This document shows positions 27,295-36,243 of a stretch of 64,000 nt of DNA, piece by piece (position 1 is the first letter of the stretch; the number at the start of each line of letters is the position of its first letter). The notes beneath the pieces are model-generated. The model was not told the DNA's origin. It did no database searches and saw only the letters and a program-made list of their open reading frames with translations. Both the position numbers and the translations under genes were made by a program. This stretch comes from Peptoniphilaceae bacterium AMB_02 (GTDB lineage: Bacteria; Bacillota; Clostridia; Tissierellales; Peptoniphilaceae), in contig CP143259.1 in NCBI GenBank assembly GCA_036321625.1, positions 2,344,001-2,408,000 on the forward strand. Direction: 5' to 3'.

Positions 27295-27373
27295 CATTAA
27301 AAGAATGATAATAATATTACAATATTGTAAGCTAATTAATTTAAGATTCTAAATTTTAGGCAAATAAAAAGAC
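27295..27373. repeat. Direct repeat, copy 2
   Basis: Imperfect copy of 26923-27000; its last part leads into the terminator of the CmpB-type gene. Confidence 0.7.
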
Positions 27374-27406
27374 GGGTATAATTGAAAGAATACTCCCCGT
27401 CTTTTT
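27366..27406. terminator. Terminator of the CmpB-type membrane protein gene
   Basis: AAAAAGACGGG / CCCGTCTTTTT stem with T-runs on both strands, 21 bp after the stop codon at 27427. Confidence 0.75.
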
Positions 27407-27426
27407 GCTTTTCTTAAGCTATTCAA

Positions 27427-28323
27427 TTATTTATTATTCTGTTTATTTATTCTATCTTTTATCTCAGCCAAGGCTTCGCTGTATCTTTCAGACTTAATTG
27501 AAGGAAAGGCACTAAGTAGTCTCCTTAAACCGGGTATTTTTAAATCTCCCTCAGATTTAATCCTCTTACGTATCTCCTTTAATCTGGTTTTAGCTGCTTG
27601 AATATCCTCAACTCTTGTTTCTATTCTTTTCTCAAGTTTACTTATAAACTGCTCTATATCGTAGCCGAACTTCTCCATAAAAGACTTATTTTCATCAATT
27701 AAACCTTCGACTTTCATAGTCCTCTCATAAATCCTATAACCCAGATCATTTGATAAAACCCTCATGTCTTTTGCGATTTTATCCATTCTTACCAGTTTCA
27801 ATCTTAATTTGTACAATGTCTGAGCTGTTACAGCAAAGTCTATAATAAGCAATGTATAAGCGAAAACGAAGATAAAAAGCAGTAATTTTGTATTTACCAA
27901 ACCGACAAATTTAGCTATCGAGGGCTGTACAAAATGAACTATTAATACGCAAAATATCCCCCAGTATATGGAGAAACTGAGACAGATGTATCCGCTTAAA
28001 TTATATTTAAAATCCGAGTAATCCCACCATCTTGTATGTAGTATTTTTTCAAGTAAAAATCCTGTTACATATTCAAGTACACTACATATTATTACCGACG
28101 CAATAAACAAAATAGGCAGATTATTATTTACAGGTTCCAATAATAAAAGCACCAGCAATACTCCGAATCCATATATGGGACATACCGGTCCATTGAGCAT
28201 TCCCCTATTCACAAATTTCTTTTCTGTATATGCTGCGTATGCAACTTCCACCATCCATCCGCCTATGGCATATATTATGAAATACGCCAAAACCTTTTCC
28301 AAATTCATAAAAATACCGTCCAT
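27427..28323 (-). CDS. CmpB-type putative ABC transporter permease (PF06541 family)
   Basis: 298 residues. Five or six hydrophobic segments in the first 160 residues with the family pattern YAIGGWMVEVAYAAY ... NRGMLNGPVCPIYGFG ... LEKILHTRWWDYSDFKYNLSG, then a basic, coiled-coil-prone cytoplasmic tail (about 180-298). The family is annotated as putative ABC permease, but no ATPase is adjacent and the function is unproven. An internal ATG at 28308 is an alternative start. Flanked downstream by its terminator; nearest upstream gene lies across the tRNA-Val island. Confidence 0.78.
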   Translation of the reverse strand: MDGIFMNLEKVLAYFIIYAIGGWMVEVAYAAYTEKKFVNRGMLNGPVCPIYGFGVLLVLLLLEPVNNNLPILFIASVIICSVLEYVTGFLLEKILHTRWWDYSDFKYNLSGYICLSFSIYWGIFCVLIVHFVQPSIAKFVGLVNTKLLLFIFVFAYTLLIIDFAVTAQTLYKLRLKLVRMDKIAKDMRVLSNDLGYRIYERTMKVEGLIDENKSFMEKFGYDIEQFISKLEKRIETRVEDIQAAKTRLKEIRKRIKSEGDLKIPGLRRLLSAFPSIKSERYSEALAEIKDRINKQNNK

Positions 28324-28513
28324 TCTAAATAAATTAATACTACCTCAAATTAGGGTACGTAAAAGCATAATTCACCTTAACGATCCGTATTGAAGTGAAG
28401 AGCAAATACTTTTTCTATTAATAAATGATGATTTCTACAGAAGTGATTATAAATCTTATTCCAAAAATTGACATATAGTGCGTCTGAGAAATACAAATTA
28501 ATCGAAAAAGAAA

Positions 28514-28535
28514 AAACGGCTAAACTTAGCCGTTT
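28514..28535. terminator. Terminator next to the tRNA-Val remnant
   Basis: AAACGGCTAA-AC-TTAGCCGTTT perfect stem with an A-run before and T's after; 3 bp from the truncated tRNA. It was probably the original tRNA-Val terminator before island insertion. Confidence 0.65.
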
Positions 28536-28538
28536 AAA

Positions 28539-28583
28539 TGGTGGGGCATACTGGGCTCGAACCAGTGACCTCTACGATGTCAA
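28539..28583. repeat. Attachment-site duplicate: 3' half of tRNA-Val
   Basis: 45 bp identical to 32635-32679, covering the encoded CCA, acceptor 3' strand, T arm, variable loop and anticodon 3' half of tRNA-Val on the minus strand. The sequence diverges at the anticodon loop, so no functional tRNA is encoded. This is the classical product of tRNA-targeted site-specific integration. Confidence 0.85.
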
Positions 28584-29056
28584 TATGAAAATTATGGTAT
28601 TGTTTATAACTATACACTATCGTATACGACTATTTAGAGCTTTCCTATCTTTTGTATTCATGTTTCGAGTTGCCAGCGATTGTATGCAATTAAACACCCA
28701 CACCAATAAAATTTACCACATCTTTTAAATATTAAAAAATTTAAACTTGATTATAATATAATACATTATGAGTACTTATAATACAACCCTAAATTGTAGT
28801 TTTTTGAGATAAAGTCTATATAATGTGGGAAATTACTTTTATAAGAAAACATGATCCATCTTAGGCCTTTTGATATAATAGCTTCACCAAAAAACTAACC
28901 AGGTTGTAAAAGAGATGGTTCGCTATATTGAAGATTGTAATACATTCACTTAAGTTCACACTTCGGGTGGATGATGTTACACCTTAGGCTCCAAATCTTG
29001 AGCAAATCAAAAAAACTACTAATCAAAAAGTAAGATAAAATAATTTATACACTATT
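28584..29056. other. Non-coding, probably decayed island sequence
   Basis: No open frame of note on either strand and no clear promoter or RNA. Position directly inside the attachment site suggests eroded integrase/att arm sequence, but I cannot recognise any protein in it. Confidence 0.4.
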
Positions 29057-29356
29057 TTGGACTTGACTAAAGAATTTTTAATAACGTTATTTAAGCTTTA
29101 TACTACTGCTACCGTAAAAGAACTTTCCTATTATCTAAGTAATGGAATTTTGAAACCAATCAGAAAAGAATACATCTTTCAGGAATTAGTAAATCCTATT
29201 TATATTCCTAAGGATAATCAAGTCACGGTATCACTTTCAGTTAAGTATCTCGACCAGAAGAACAAAGTAACGTAAGTATGATAATTTAATTTGGTGCTTG
29301 AAAAGAACGGGGATAACTGGAAGTTTGTTACTAGGTTATTTTATAATAATATTTAA
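29057..29356 (+). pseudogene. Remnant of Tn916 orf13/TcpC-type conjugation protein
   Basis: Translation from 29057 gives FLITLFKLYTTATVKELSYY ... KPIRKEYIFQELVNPIY ... DNQVTVSLSVKYLDQKNK, which I recognise as the C-terminal region of the Tn916 Orf13/TcpC family (VirB8-like conjugation component). Three stops (TAA, TGA, TAA) interrupt it after KVT and the frame then resumes with LVLEKNGDNWKFV to a TAA at 29354. The N-terminal two thirds are missing. A dead relic of a Tn916-like element. Confidence 0.75.
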
Positions 29357-29358
29357 CG

Positions 29359-29408
29359 AAAAGCCGATAATTTGGGGTATGTTTATACCACCATTTTATT
29401 GGCTTTTT
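29359..29408 (+). terminator. Extended terminator hairpin after the orf13 relic
   Basis: AAAAGCC.ATAA ... TTAT.GGCTTTT with an inner GGTAT-GTTT-ATACC stem; T-run follows. Similar terminator/attenuator hairpins follow orf13 in Tn916-like elements. Confidence 0.6.
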
Positions 29409-29469
29409 AGATGCTGCTATTCATTTTTGATTTTATTCTACTTATTAGATATGGCATGATGTTTCTTGT

Positions 29470-29488
29470 AGGTTGATTAAATCAACCT
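29470..29488. promoter_or_regulatory. Perfect 9-1-9 palindrome, probable operator of the XRE regulator
   Basis: AGGTTGATT-A-AATCAACCT, 66 bp before the regulator's ATG, overlapping the -35 hexamer. Size and symmetry fit dimeric HTH binding and autorepression. Confidence 0.7.
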
Positions 29489-29502
29489 AAATTAACTATA
29501 AA
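29473..29502 (+). promoter_or_regulatory. Promoter of the XRE-ABC cassette
   Basis: TTGATT (29473-29478), 18-bp spacer, TATAAA (29497-29502). Confidence 0.6.
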
Positions 29503-29553
29503 TCCATTGATGAAGAAGGATTGAAATTGTACAATAAATATAGGAGGTGGCTA

Positions 29554-30660
29554 ATGAAAGATATTAACATTGCACGTGTAATATCAGAAAATCGAAAACT
29601 AAAAGGCATTACACAAGATGAGTTAGCAAATTATATAGGTGTTTCTAAATCTTCTGTTTCAAAATGGGAGACTGCACAAAGTTATCCGGACATCACTTTT
29701 TTACCTCAATTAGCTAGTTATTTTAACATTAGTATTGATGAGCTAATGGGTTATGAACCTCAAATGACAAAGGAGGATATACGTAATCTTTATCTTAGGC
29801 TATCAAATGAGTTTTATGAAAAGCCATTTGAAGATATAATTACTTATTGTCAAGAAGTCATTAAAAAATATTTTTCTTGTTATCCTCTACTTTACCAAAT
29901 AGGTGTATTATTGTTTAACAATAGTAATCTTGCTAATAATGAAAAAAGAATGAAAGAAATTATTGTAGAAGCAAAAAAATTGTTTATAAAGATTAAAAAT
30001 GAAAGTGACGATATTGAGTTAGTAAAACAAGCATTTTATATGGAAACTTTATCTTTAATTACTCTAGGTTATCCTGATGAAGTGATTAAATTATTAGATG
30101 AATCAAATTCATTAGTAATGTCCGTAGAAATATTGCTTGGTAAAGCATATCAAATGATTGGAAATACTGATAAAGCAAAGGAAACGCTACAAATAGAGAT
30201 ATATCAATATATGAGAACTTTGCTACAACTTTTACATTCATATTTATCCTTATTTATTGATGATGAAAAACAATTTGATGAAATTTCAAAACGTTTTCTA
30301 ACAATTGCAAATATATTTAATTTAGATAAATTGAAGCCAGATGCTTTATTACCATTTTATCTCACTTTAGCACATGGAAAAATAGTTAATAGAAACACAG
30401 ATAAAGCTCTCGAATATTTAGAAAACTACACAAGAATTGCAACAGGAAATATTTATCCACTGAAATTAAAAGGAGATGACTTCTTCACATTAATTGATAA
30501 GTGGTTTGAAAATTTTCCTATAGGTACTAATCCACCAAGAAATGAAAAAGTTATTAAACAAAGTATGTATGAGGCTGTTGTCAATAATCCAAATTTCTCA
30601 ACTTTTGAAGATAATACTCAATATAAAAACCTAGTTATGAAACTAAGAAATAATTGTTAG
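29554..30660 (+). CDS. XRE-family transcriptional regulator with helical C-terminal domain
   Basis: 368 residues. HTH_3 domain at residues 1-60 (LKGITQDELANYIGVSKSSVSKWETAQSYPDI) followed by about 300 mostly helical residues reminiscent of TPR-like repeats (YLRLSNEFYEKPFEDIITYC ...), a layout common in regulators of Firmicutes ABC export cassettes. ATG 29554 has AGGAGGTGG 3-9 bp upstream, clearly better than the upstream TTG. First gene of a tight four-gene unit; probably autoregulates through the palindrome at 29470 and responds to a drug or peptide exported by the ABC pair (inference). Confidence 0.85.
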   Translation: MKDINIARVISENRKLKGITQDELANYIGVSKSSVSKWETAQSYPDITFLPQLASYFNISIDELMGYEPQMTKEDIRNLYLRLSNEFYEKPFEDIITYCQEVIKKYFSCYPLLYQIGVLLFNNSNLANNEKRMKEIIVEAKKLFIKIKNESDDIELVKQAFYMETLSLITLGYPDEVIKLLDESNSLVMSVEILLGKAYQMIGNTDKAKETLQIEIYQYMRTLLQLLHSYLSLFIDDEKQFDEISKRFLTIANIFNLDKLKPDALLPFYLTLAHGKIVNRNTDKALEYLENYTRIATGNIYPLKLKGDDFFTLIDKWFENFPIGTNPPRNEKVIKQSMYEAVVNNPNFSTFEDNTQYKNLVMKLRNNC

Positions 30661-30673
30661 AGGAGGAATTTTT

Positions 30674-30883
30674 ATGGGCAGTTTAGAAATCCTAAGGGAA
30701 TATTTACCATTCTTAGTCCCTTTAATTATCTTGGAGATTATTCTAGCGACTACAGCTCTTGTTCATGTAATAAAAAATTCTAAATATCGTTTTGGAAACA
30801 AAATTATGTGGATTGTTGTTGTTCTACTTCTCCAAATTATTGGACCAGTTGTTTACTTTGCTTTTGGAAGAGGTGACGATTAG
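30674..30883 (+). CDS. Small PLDc_N-domain membrane protein
   Basis: 69 residues: two transmembrane helices (about 12-32 and 43-62) ending in the signature GPVVYFAFGRGDD of the phospholipase-D nuclease N-terminal (PLDc_N) family. AGAGGAGG precedes its ATG by 8 bp. Its TAG shares a G with the GTG start of the ABC ATPase, so translation is coupled. Such small proteins accompany many XRE/ABC export cassettes; the molecular role is not known. Confidence 0.85.
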   Translation: MGSLEILREYLPFLVPLIILEIILATTALVHVIKNSKYRFGNKIMWIVVVLLLQIIGPVVYFAFGRGDD

Positions 30884-31800
30884 TGAATGTTTTGGAAATC
30901 AATCAACTTAATAAAAGCTTCGGAAAGAAGGAAGTTCTATCTGGTTTGGATATGAAGGTTCCTAAAAATTCAATTTTTGGCTTCGTTGGGCAAAACGGTG
31001 TAGGCAAAACGACTACCATGAAAATTATATTAGGGTTATTAAAAGCAGACAGTGGAAATGTTACTGTCTGCGGGGAAAAGGTATCTTATGGTGATACTAA
31101 AACTAATCGACATATTGGATATCTACCCGATGTTCCTGAATTTTATGGTTATATGAAACCAATGGAATACTTACTATTGTGTGGTGAAATCACAGGATTA
31201 ACAAAAAATGATACACTTTCAAAAGGAAAAGAACTCCTTGAGTTAGTAGGACTTAGTGATGAAAATCGGAAAATAAAGTCATTTTCCCGAGGAATGAAAC
31301 AAAGACTAGGGATAGCACAAGCATTGCTTAATAAACCAAAACTACTAATTTGTGATGAGCCAACATCAGCCCTTGACCCTATTGGACGTAGGCAAATTTT
31401 AGATATTTTATTAACCATCAAAGGACAAACGACTGTAGTCTTTTCTACTCATATTCTATCTGATGTGGAAAGAGTGTGTGACTATGTAGCAGTTCTACAT
31501 AAAGGTAAACTAGCACTAAATGGAACCCTTTCAGAAATCAGAGATCAATATAGCACTAATGGATTCAATATTGAATTTGAGACTGAAGAACAATTAAGTA
31601 ATTTCTCTAATTCAAACGATTTAAAAGACCATGATATCCATCTTTTAAGAAATAAAAATCTATTAACCGTTACATTCAATAATATAAGTAAAGATGGACA
31701 TTTTTTAGTACATTTACTATATCAAAAGAGAATAGTTCCATTGAAATTTGAAAAAATCGAACCATCTTTAGAAAATTTATTTACTGAGGTGGTAAAATGA
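30883..31800 (+). CDS. ABC transporter ATP-binding protein (BcrA/NatA-like export)
   Basis: 305 residues from a GTG start: Walker A GQNGVGKTTTMKI (about 37), signature FSRGMKQRLGIAQALL (about 136), Walker B LLICDEPTSALDPIG, H-loop STHILSDVERV, plus an 80-residue C-terminal extension typical of the DrrA/BcrA/CcmA export class. Overlaps the permease by 4 bp. Likely exports an antimicrobial or peptide, giving self-protection or resistance; substrate unknown. Confidence 0.9.
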   Translation: MNVLEINQLNKSFGKKEVLSGLDMKVPKNSIFGFVGQNGVGKTTTMKIILGLLKADSGNVTVCGEKVSYGDTKTNRHIGYLPDVPEFYGYMKPMEYLLLCGEITGLTKNDTLSKGKELLELVGLSDENRKIKSFSRGMKQRLGIAQALLNKPKLLICDEPTSALDPIGRRQILDILLTIKGQTTVVFSTHILSDVERVCDYVAVLHKGKLALNGTLSEIRDQYSTNGFNIEFETEEQLSNFSNSNDLKDHDIHLLRNKNLLTVTFNNISKDGHFLVHLLYQKRIVPLKFEKIEPSLENLFTEVVK

Positions 31801-32564
31801 CACACTATATTGCATTTCTTAAAAAAGAAATATTGGAGAGCATTCGGACTTATAAGCTGCTCATTATGCTAATCGTCTTTGTATTAATAGGTGTGATGAA
31901 CCCCTTTACAGCAAAACTAACTCCACATATTATTAAAACCCTAATACCAGAAGGAAACTCAATTTCTATTCCTGAAGCCACTGCTTTAGACTCATGGGCA
32001 CAATTTTTCAAGAACATCGCTCAAATGGGATTAATAGTAACAATTCTAGTTTTTAGTGGAATATTAGTTACTGAGCTTTCTAAAGGAACATTAATTAACA
32101 TGCTAACGAAAGGATTATCCCGCAAAGCTGTAATTCTGTCTAAATTTACTTTCATGACGTTAATATGGACATTGAGTGTTACAATTTCATTTATTATTAC
32201 TTGGGCCTATACAGTATATTTATTTCCAGGTGATAGAACAAACAATTTACTTTTTTCAGTATTTTGTTTATGGTTATTCGGTTTATTTTTGCTTTCCTTG
32301 CTAATGTTCTCATCTACTGTAACAAATACTAATTATGGTAGTTTAATTATTGTTGGGGTTACTGTAGTAATTGGTATGTTGCTAAACATAATTCCGAGTT
32401 TTCAAAAATATAATCCAATATCACTTTCAACAAGAAACATGGAGTTATTGACAAATACATTAAATCCAACTTTTTTATACAGTTCCATTGGCGTTACTGT
32501 TATAATTATTATTGTTTTGATGACTTTATCTATATTAATTTTCAGAAAAAAGGAGATACAGTAA
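31797..32564 (+). CDS. ABC-2 type permease
   Basis: 255 residues with six predicted membrane segments and an extracytoplasmic loop after the first (about 40-75), as in ABC-2/BcrB-like permeases. Starts within the end of the ATPase gene (ATGA overlap). Forms the transporter with the ATPase; last gene of the cassette, followed by a strong terminator. Confidence 0.88.
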   Translation: MTHYIAFLKKEILESIRTYKLLIMLIVFVLIGVMNPFTAKLTPHIIKTLIPEGNSISIPEATALDSWAQFFKNIAQMGLIVTILVFSGILVTELSKGTLINMLTKGLSRKAVILSKFTFMTLIWTLSVTISFIITWAYTVYLFPGDRTNNLLFSVFCLWLFGLFLLSLLMFSSTVTNTNYGSLIIVGVTVVIGMLLNIIPSFQKYNPISLSTRNMELLTNTLNPTFLYSSIGVTVIIIIVLMTLSILIFRKKEIQ

Positions 32565-32583
32565 ATATAAAAGAGAGGAACAT

Positions 32584-32630
32584 AAAACACCGTACTTCCG
32601 GTTTTCAACAAAACAGAAGTACGGTGTTTT
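32584..32630. terminator. Bidirectional terminator between the ABC cassette and tRNA-Val
   Basis: AAAACACCGTACTTC / GAAGTACGGTGTTTT, a perfect 15-bp stem with T-runs both ways; ends the ABC operon on the plus strand and the tRNA transcript on the minus strand. Confidence 0.85.
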
Positions 32631-32634
32631 AATT

Positions 32635-32711
<77 letters not shown>

Positions 32712-32723
32712 TTATCTCTAGTT

Positions 32724-32752
32724 ATATTACCATAGAGAGCTTTATTTATCAA
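32724..32752 (-). promoter_or_regulatory. Promoter of tRNA-Val
   Basis: Minus strand TTGATA (32752-32747), 17-bp spacer, TAATAT (32729-32724), 12 bp before the tRNA 5' end. Confidence 0.55.
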
Positions 32753-32780
32753 GTACTTGTATTGTTTTTTATTTGTCATT

Positions 32781-32827
32781 AAAAAAGGGCAGAGAAAAGA
32801 GCAGGCACTGCCTACTCTTGTCTCTGG
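32781..32827 (-). terminator. Minus-strand terminator upstream of tRNA-Val
   Basis: CAGAGA.AAGAG.AGG ... CCT.CTCTT.TCTCTG imperfect long stem; on the minus strand it ends CTCTGCCCTTTTTT. A weaker stem GCTCAAC/GTTGAGC lies at 32940-32959, closer to the MATE gene. Between 32565 and 33043 I see no other gene. Confidence 0.65.
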
Positions 32828-33043
32828 AGTTAATTATGATGAAAAAGAATAAACTGTATTACTAATATGTTTATTACTACTTGATTATACCCCACAATAA
32901 GTAATCTGTCAACGTTTTCCTTTTTATATATTTTAAATAGCTCAACCTCTTAGTTGAGCCATTCAATCGATATTACTTTAATTCCTTTGGTTTTCCCGCA
33001 CCCTATTACTACACTTTTTTACAAACTTAGGTGATTTTTTATG

Positions 33044-34455
33044 TTAATTTGTACTAATCAACTCATTTTCATCGCCAATTAAGCTCTTTAGCTTCTTTAT
33101 TTCAATCATATATAAACTAAATGCTACTATTGCAGCTAATAAGTCTGCCACAGGTCCTGTAAAAAGGACGCCTTCAATGCCAAAATATCCTGGCAGTATA
33201 AAGATAGCAGGTAGAAAGAATATTATATGTCTTGATAGCGAAATAATAAGACCTTTTACCGGCTTTCCTATTGCAGTAAATAAAAACGAAGCTGCAGGCT
33301 GAGCACCATTTAGTGGGATCATAAACATGAAAATCCTTATATATCTGATGGCAAACTCTTCATATTCCGGAGTTCCAGTCCCAAATATTCTGATAATCTG
33401 AAGTGGAAACAATTGGAATATTGCAAAGGTTATTATCGAAATTATCGTGACTGCACGCATGTTTATCAGCGTTGCTTCTTTCACCCTGTCGAATTTTTTT
33501 GCACCGTAATTAAAACCCATAATGGGTTGTGCTCCCAAAGAGATTCCTATTAATATTGCAATATAAAGAACATTCACCTTTGATATTACTCCGACCACAG
33601 CCAGGGGTATTGAGCTACCAAAGCCGAAAGTTTTCCGTAGTAATTAAGCGACTGGTTTAGCACAATGGTCATTATCATAATCGAAAAGTGATTTACAAGA
33701 GGTGATAGTCCCAGTTTAAAGATGTCAAGTGCACAGCTGAATCTCGAGCACTTCTGCACCGGATTAAACATGGATCTTGTTAAATCAAATGACTGCAATT
33801 TGACCAAAAAATAGTAAACTCCCATTATGGTACTAACCGCTTGACTGATTACTGTCGCCCATGCAGCACCTGCAATTCCCATATTAAATATAAAGATGAA
33901 AATCGGATCTAAAATCATATTTAATATCGCACCTGTAAGAGCTACAATCATCGCAAACCTTGGCGATCCATCTGCCCTTATCAATATGGGAAATACAATT
34001 GATGCCATTAAAAATAGAGTTCCCTTGGTAGTAATCGATGCATATTCGATAGCATACGGATAGACCTCTTCAGTACTTCCGAAAATAATCAAAAGTTTCG
34101 GCAAAAGCATTATGGCAAAAAAGGTTATAATCAGTCCAAATATAATAGATAAGCTGATTCCCGTTCCAAATATTCTCTTTGCCTTTTCTTCATTTCTTGC
34201 CCCTAATTGCAAGTTAAAGTTTGATGCTGTCCCTACGCCGATTAGTAGCGACATGGCTATCGTAAAAGTGACCAGTGGAAAAGCTACATTTGTCGCTGCA
34301 TTACCGAGCATGCCGACGCCTCTTCCTATGAAAAGTTGGTCGACAATATTGTAAATTGCCCCTACCAATCCTGAGATTATGGATGGTATGGCGTATTTTA
34401 ACATAAGCGGAGCTATTGGTTCATATCCTAATGGATTTTCAGCTCTTTTACTCAT
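33044..34455 (-). pseudogene. MATE-family efflux transporter, disrupted by one frameshift
   Basis: Residues 1-280 (from ATG 34455) and the last 184 residues (frame ending at 33044) are consecutive halves of a MATE transporter: N-terminal NPLGYEPIAPLMLKYAIPSI, C-terminal SLGAQPIMGFNYGAKKFDR. Near 33618 the minus strand reads GCTTTGGTAGCTCAATACCC; restoring one base (GCT TTT GGT AGC) gives SAFGSSIPLAVVGVISK and rejoins the frames. Twelve membrane helices would result. Either a recent inactivation or a sequencing error. Function when intact: Na+ or H+ coupled drug/metabolite export. Confidence 0.85.
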
Positions 34456-34477
34456 TCAATCATCCTATTCTTAAAAC

Positions 34478-35658
34478 TTATTCAAATAATATTTCTACAA
34501 TATTATGGATCAAGTCCTCTTTATAAAAAATATTCTTAATTTTATCTATAGTTATATCTGTAAAAGCCTTGGCAGGTTCTTTATTGTTTTCCTTCTTTCC
34601 TCTAACCAGCACATTCAGCTCATCTATTTCATAAATCTCCATAAAATCCATTTGCAAATCCTTCATTCTGCTTTCCAAGAGTTTTAAAGCAATTTGACTT
34701 GAAGATGGTCTGTTTTTAATATTGAGAATCTCTGCAAGTCTGGGTAAAATATACATATAGAGCTTATCTATGCCCTCAAGCTCAGGCAGTCCTATATGCA
34801 TAATGCTAATTCACTGATTTTTTCATCGGGAATGGTAAATAGACTTTTTGTAAACTCTGATATGTCTCCACCTATGCTATAGTACTCTCCATGCAATGCT
34901 CCAAGGCAAACCAAAGTATCCATGTATCCGAGTTTGATAAGTCTGTTGCTATTGCTTGCACTAAAATCCAGGAGTTTTCCGAGATCATGTCTAGGCTTAA
35001 TTTCCAAAGTTTTAACCTCATCCTCATCGGGTTTTCCTGAAAATCCAAATCCTTCATTCCTGATCAGTACCAACTCGGTATAACCCTTATCTAATAGCAT
35101 GGAAAAAGGTAAATTGTCAGCAAATCCGCCATCCAAATATATTTTTCCTCCGAGCTCGCTTCTTTTGAAAACTGGCAAGTAACAAGATGCCATCAAGTAG
35201 TCGCAAAGCTGCCCTTCAGGAATATCTTCCTTAAAGAGTTTCTCCGCCTTCCAGTCCGTTAGATTATAGGTTACCAGACCGAAATCCATCTTACTCTTCC
35301 TTATCCTCTCTTCATCTATATGTTTTGTGATGTATTCGTAAATGGGTTTTATATCTATTCCACCTTGAAAAACTAGATCTTTAATCTCTGAAGAGTAATT
35401 TTTCAACAGATCAAATGACAATTCAGTTTCAATAAGTTTCGCAGGCAGTTTTTCCCCAAATATCTCCTCAGGATTTATTTCAGTCCAAATCGCTTCCAAA
35501 TCTTCAAAATCGTTCTGACAGATCATAGCGCCATTCAAAGACCCGATGGAAGTGCCTGTAACCCCGTCAAATTCATATCCATATTCAGTTAATGCTTTAT
35601 AGGCACCGATTTGAAAAGCACCCTTCGCTCCGCCACCTTCTAATACCAAACCTTTCAT
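34478..35658 (-). pseudogene. Patatin-like phospholipase, disrupted by a 2-bp insertion
   Basis: The N-terminal 288 residues have the oxyanion motif GGGAKGA (about 8-14), nucleophile in GTSIGSLN (about 36-40) and the DGG/A dyad in YLDGGFADNLPF (about 195). They run out at 34792 in a TAG. The C-terminal part continues in another frame as GLPELEGIDKLYMYILPRL to 34478. Around 34793-34796 an extra TA (CCTATATGCA) breaks the frame; removing it gives SELALCIGLPELEG. The catalytic domain is complete, so the shorter product may still be active as a lipid acyl hydrolase. Confidence 0.8.
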
Positions 35659-35791
35659 AATTATTATGTATGATTAAATCATACTCTCCTTTTCTATTTA
35701 AAGTTTATATCAAAGTAATATTATCATGTTTCAAAAGATAATTCCATTATGTTATACTATGATTAACTATAATAGAATTTTGAGGTGAACA

Positions 35792-36211
35792 ATGAGAAAA
35801 TCTTGGGAAGAGTATTTTATGGATTTAGCCCATAATGTCGCAGCTAGAGGAACATGCGATAGAGCATATGTCGGATGTGTCATAGTAAATAATGAAAACA
35901 GAATCGTATCTACAGGTTACAATGGTTCAATTGCAGGTAATCCGCATTGTGATGAAATCGGTCATACGATGAGAGATGGTCACTGTATAGCTACAATCCA
36001 TGCAGAGATGAACGCACTTCTTTATTGTGCAAAAGAAGGCATTGCTGTTAAGGGCTGTTACTGCTATGTTACGCATTTCCCCTGTTTAAATTGTACTAAA
36101 GCATTGATTCAGGCGGGAATCTCGAAAATCTACTACCATGAAGGTTATAGAATCGATGATTATGCCATTGAATTATTAAATCGCAATAATATTGAGTATA
36201 TACAAATCTAA
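35792..36211 (+). CDS. dCMP/cytidine deaminase family protein (ComEB-like)
   Basis: 139 residues. Zinc deaminase motifs HAEMNALL (about 70) and PCLNCTK (about 97-103), plus a further Cys/His set (CDEIGH) typical of dCMP deaminases. Converts dCMP to dUMP, the substrate of ThyA at 17.2 kb. GAGGTGA precedes the ATG. Divergent from the patatin gene and followed by a strong terminator. Confidence 0.9.
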   Translation: MRKSWEEYFMDLAHNVAARGTCDRAYVGCVIVNNENRIVSTGYNGSIAGNPHCDEIGHTMRDGHCIATIHAEMNALLYCAKEGIAVKGCYCYVTHFPCLNCTKALIQAGISKIYYHEGYRIDDYAIELLNRNNIEYIQI

Positions 36212-36232
36212 GCCGGCAAATGCCGGCTTTTT
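36210..36232. terminator. Terminator of the deaminase gene
   Basis: AAGCCGGC-AAAT-GCCGGCTTTTT immediately after the stop; also lies at the end of the convergent chromate-type genes. Confidence 0.85.
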
Positions 36233-36243
36233 ATAAAATACTA

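Noticed and set aside
28539-28615. Second tRNA-Val
   Set aside because: Only the 3' half matches; the sequence leaves the tRNA at the anticodon loop and cannot fold into a cloverleaf. It is an attachment-site duplicate.
28468-28728. Small plus-strand open reading frame across the tRNA remnant
   Set aside because: It runs through the tRNA fragment and AT-rich sequence, has no ribosome site and no protein-like composition.
34478-34801. Independent 107-residue gene after the patatin gene
   Set aside because: It reads directly on from the patatin sequence after removal of a 2-bp insertion and has no ribosome site of its own.
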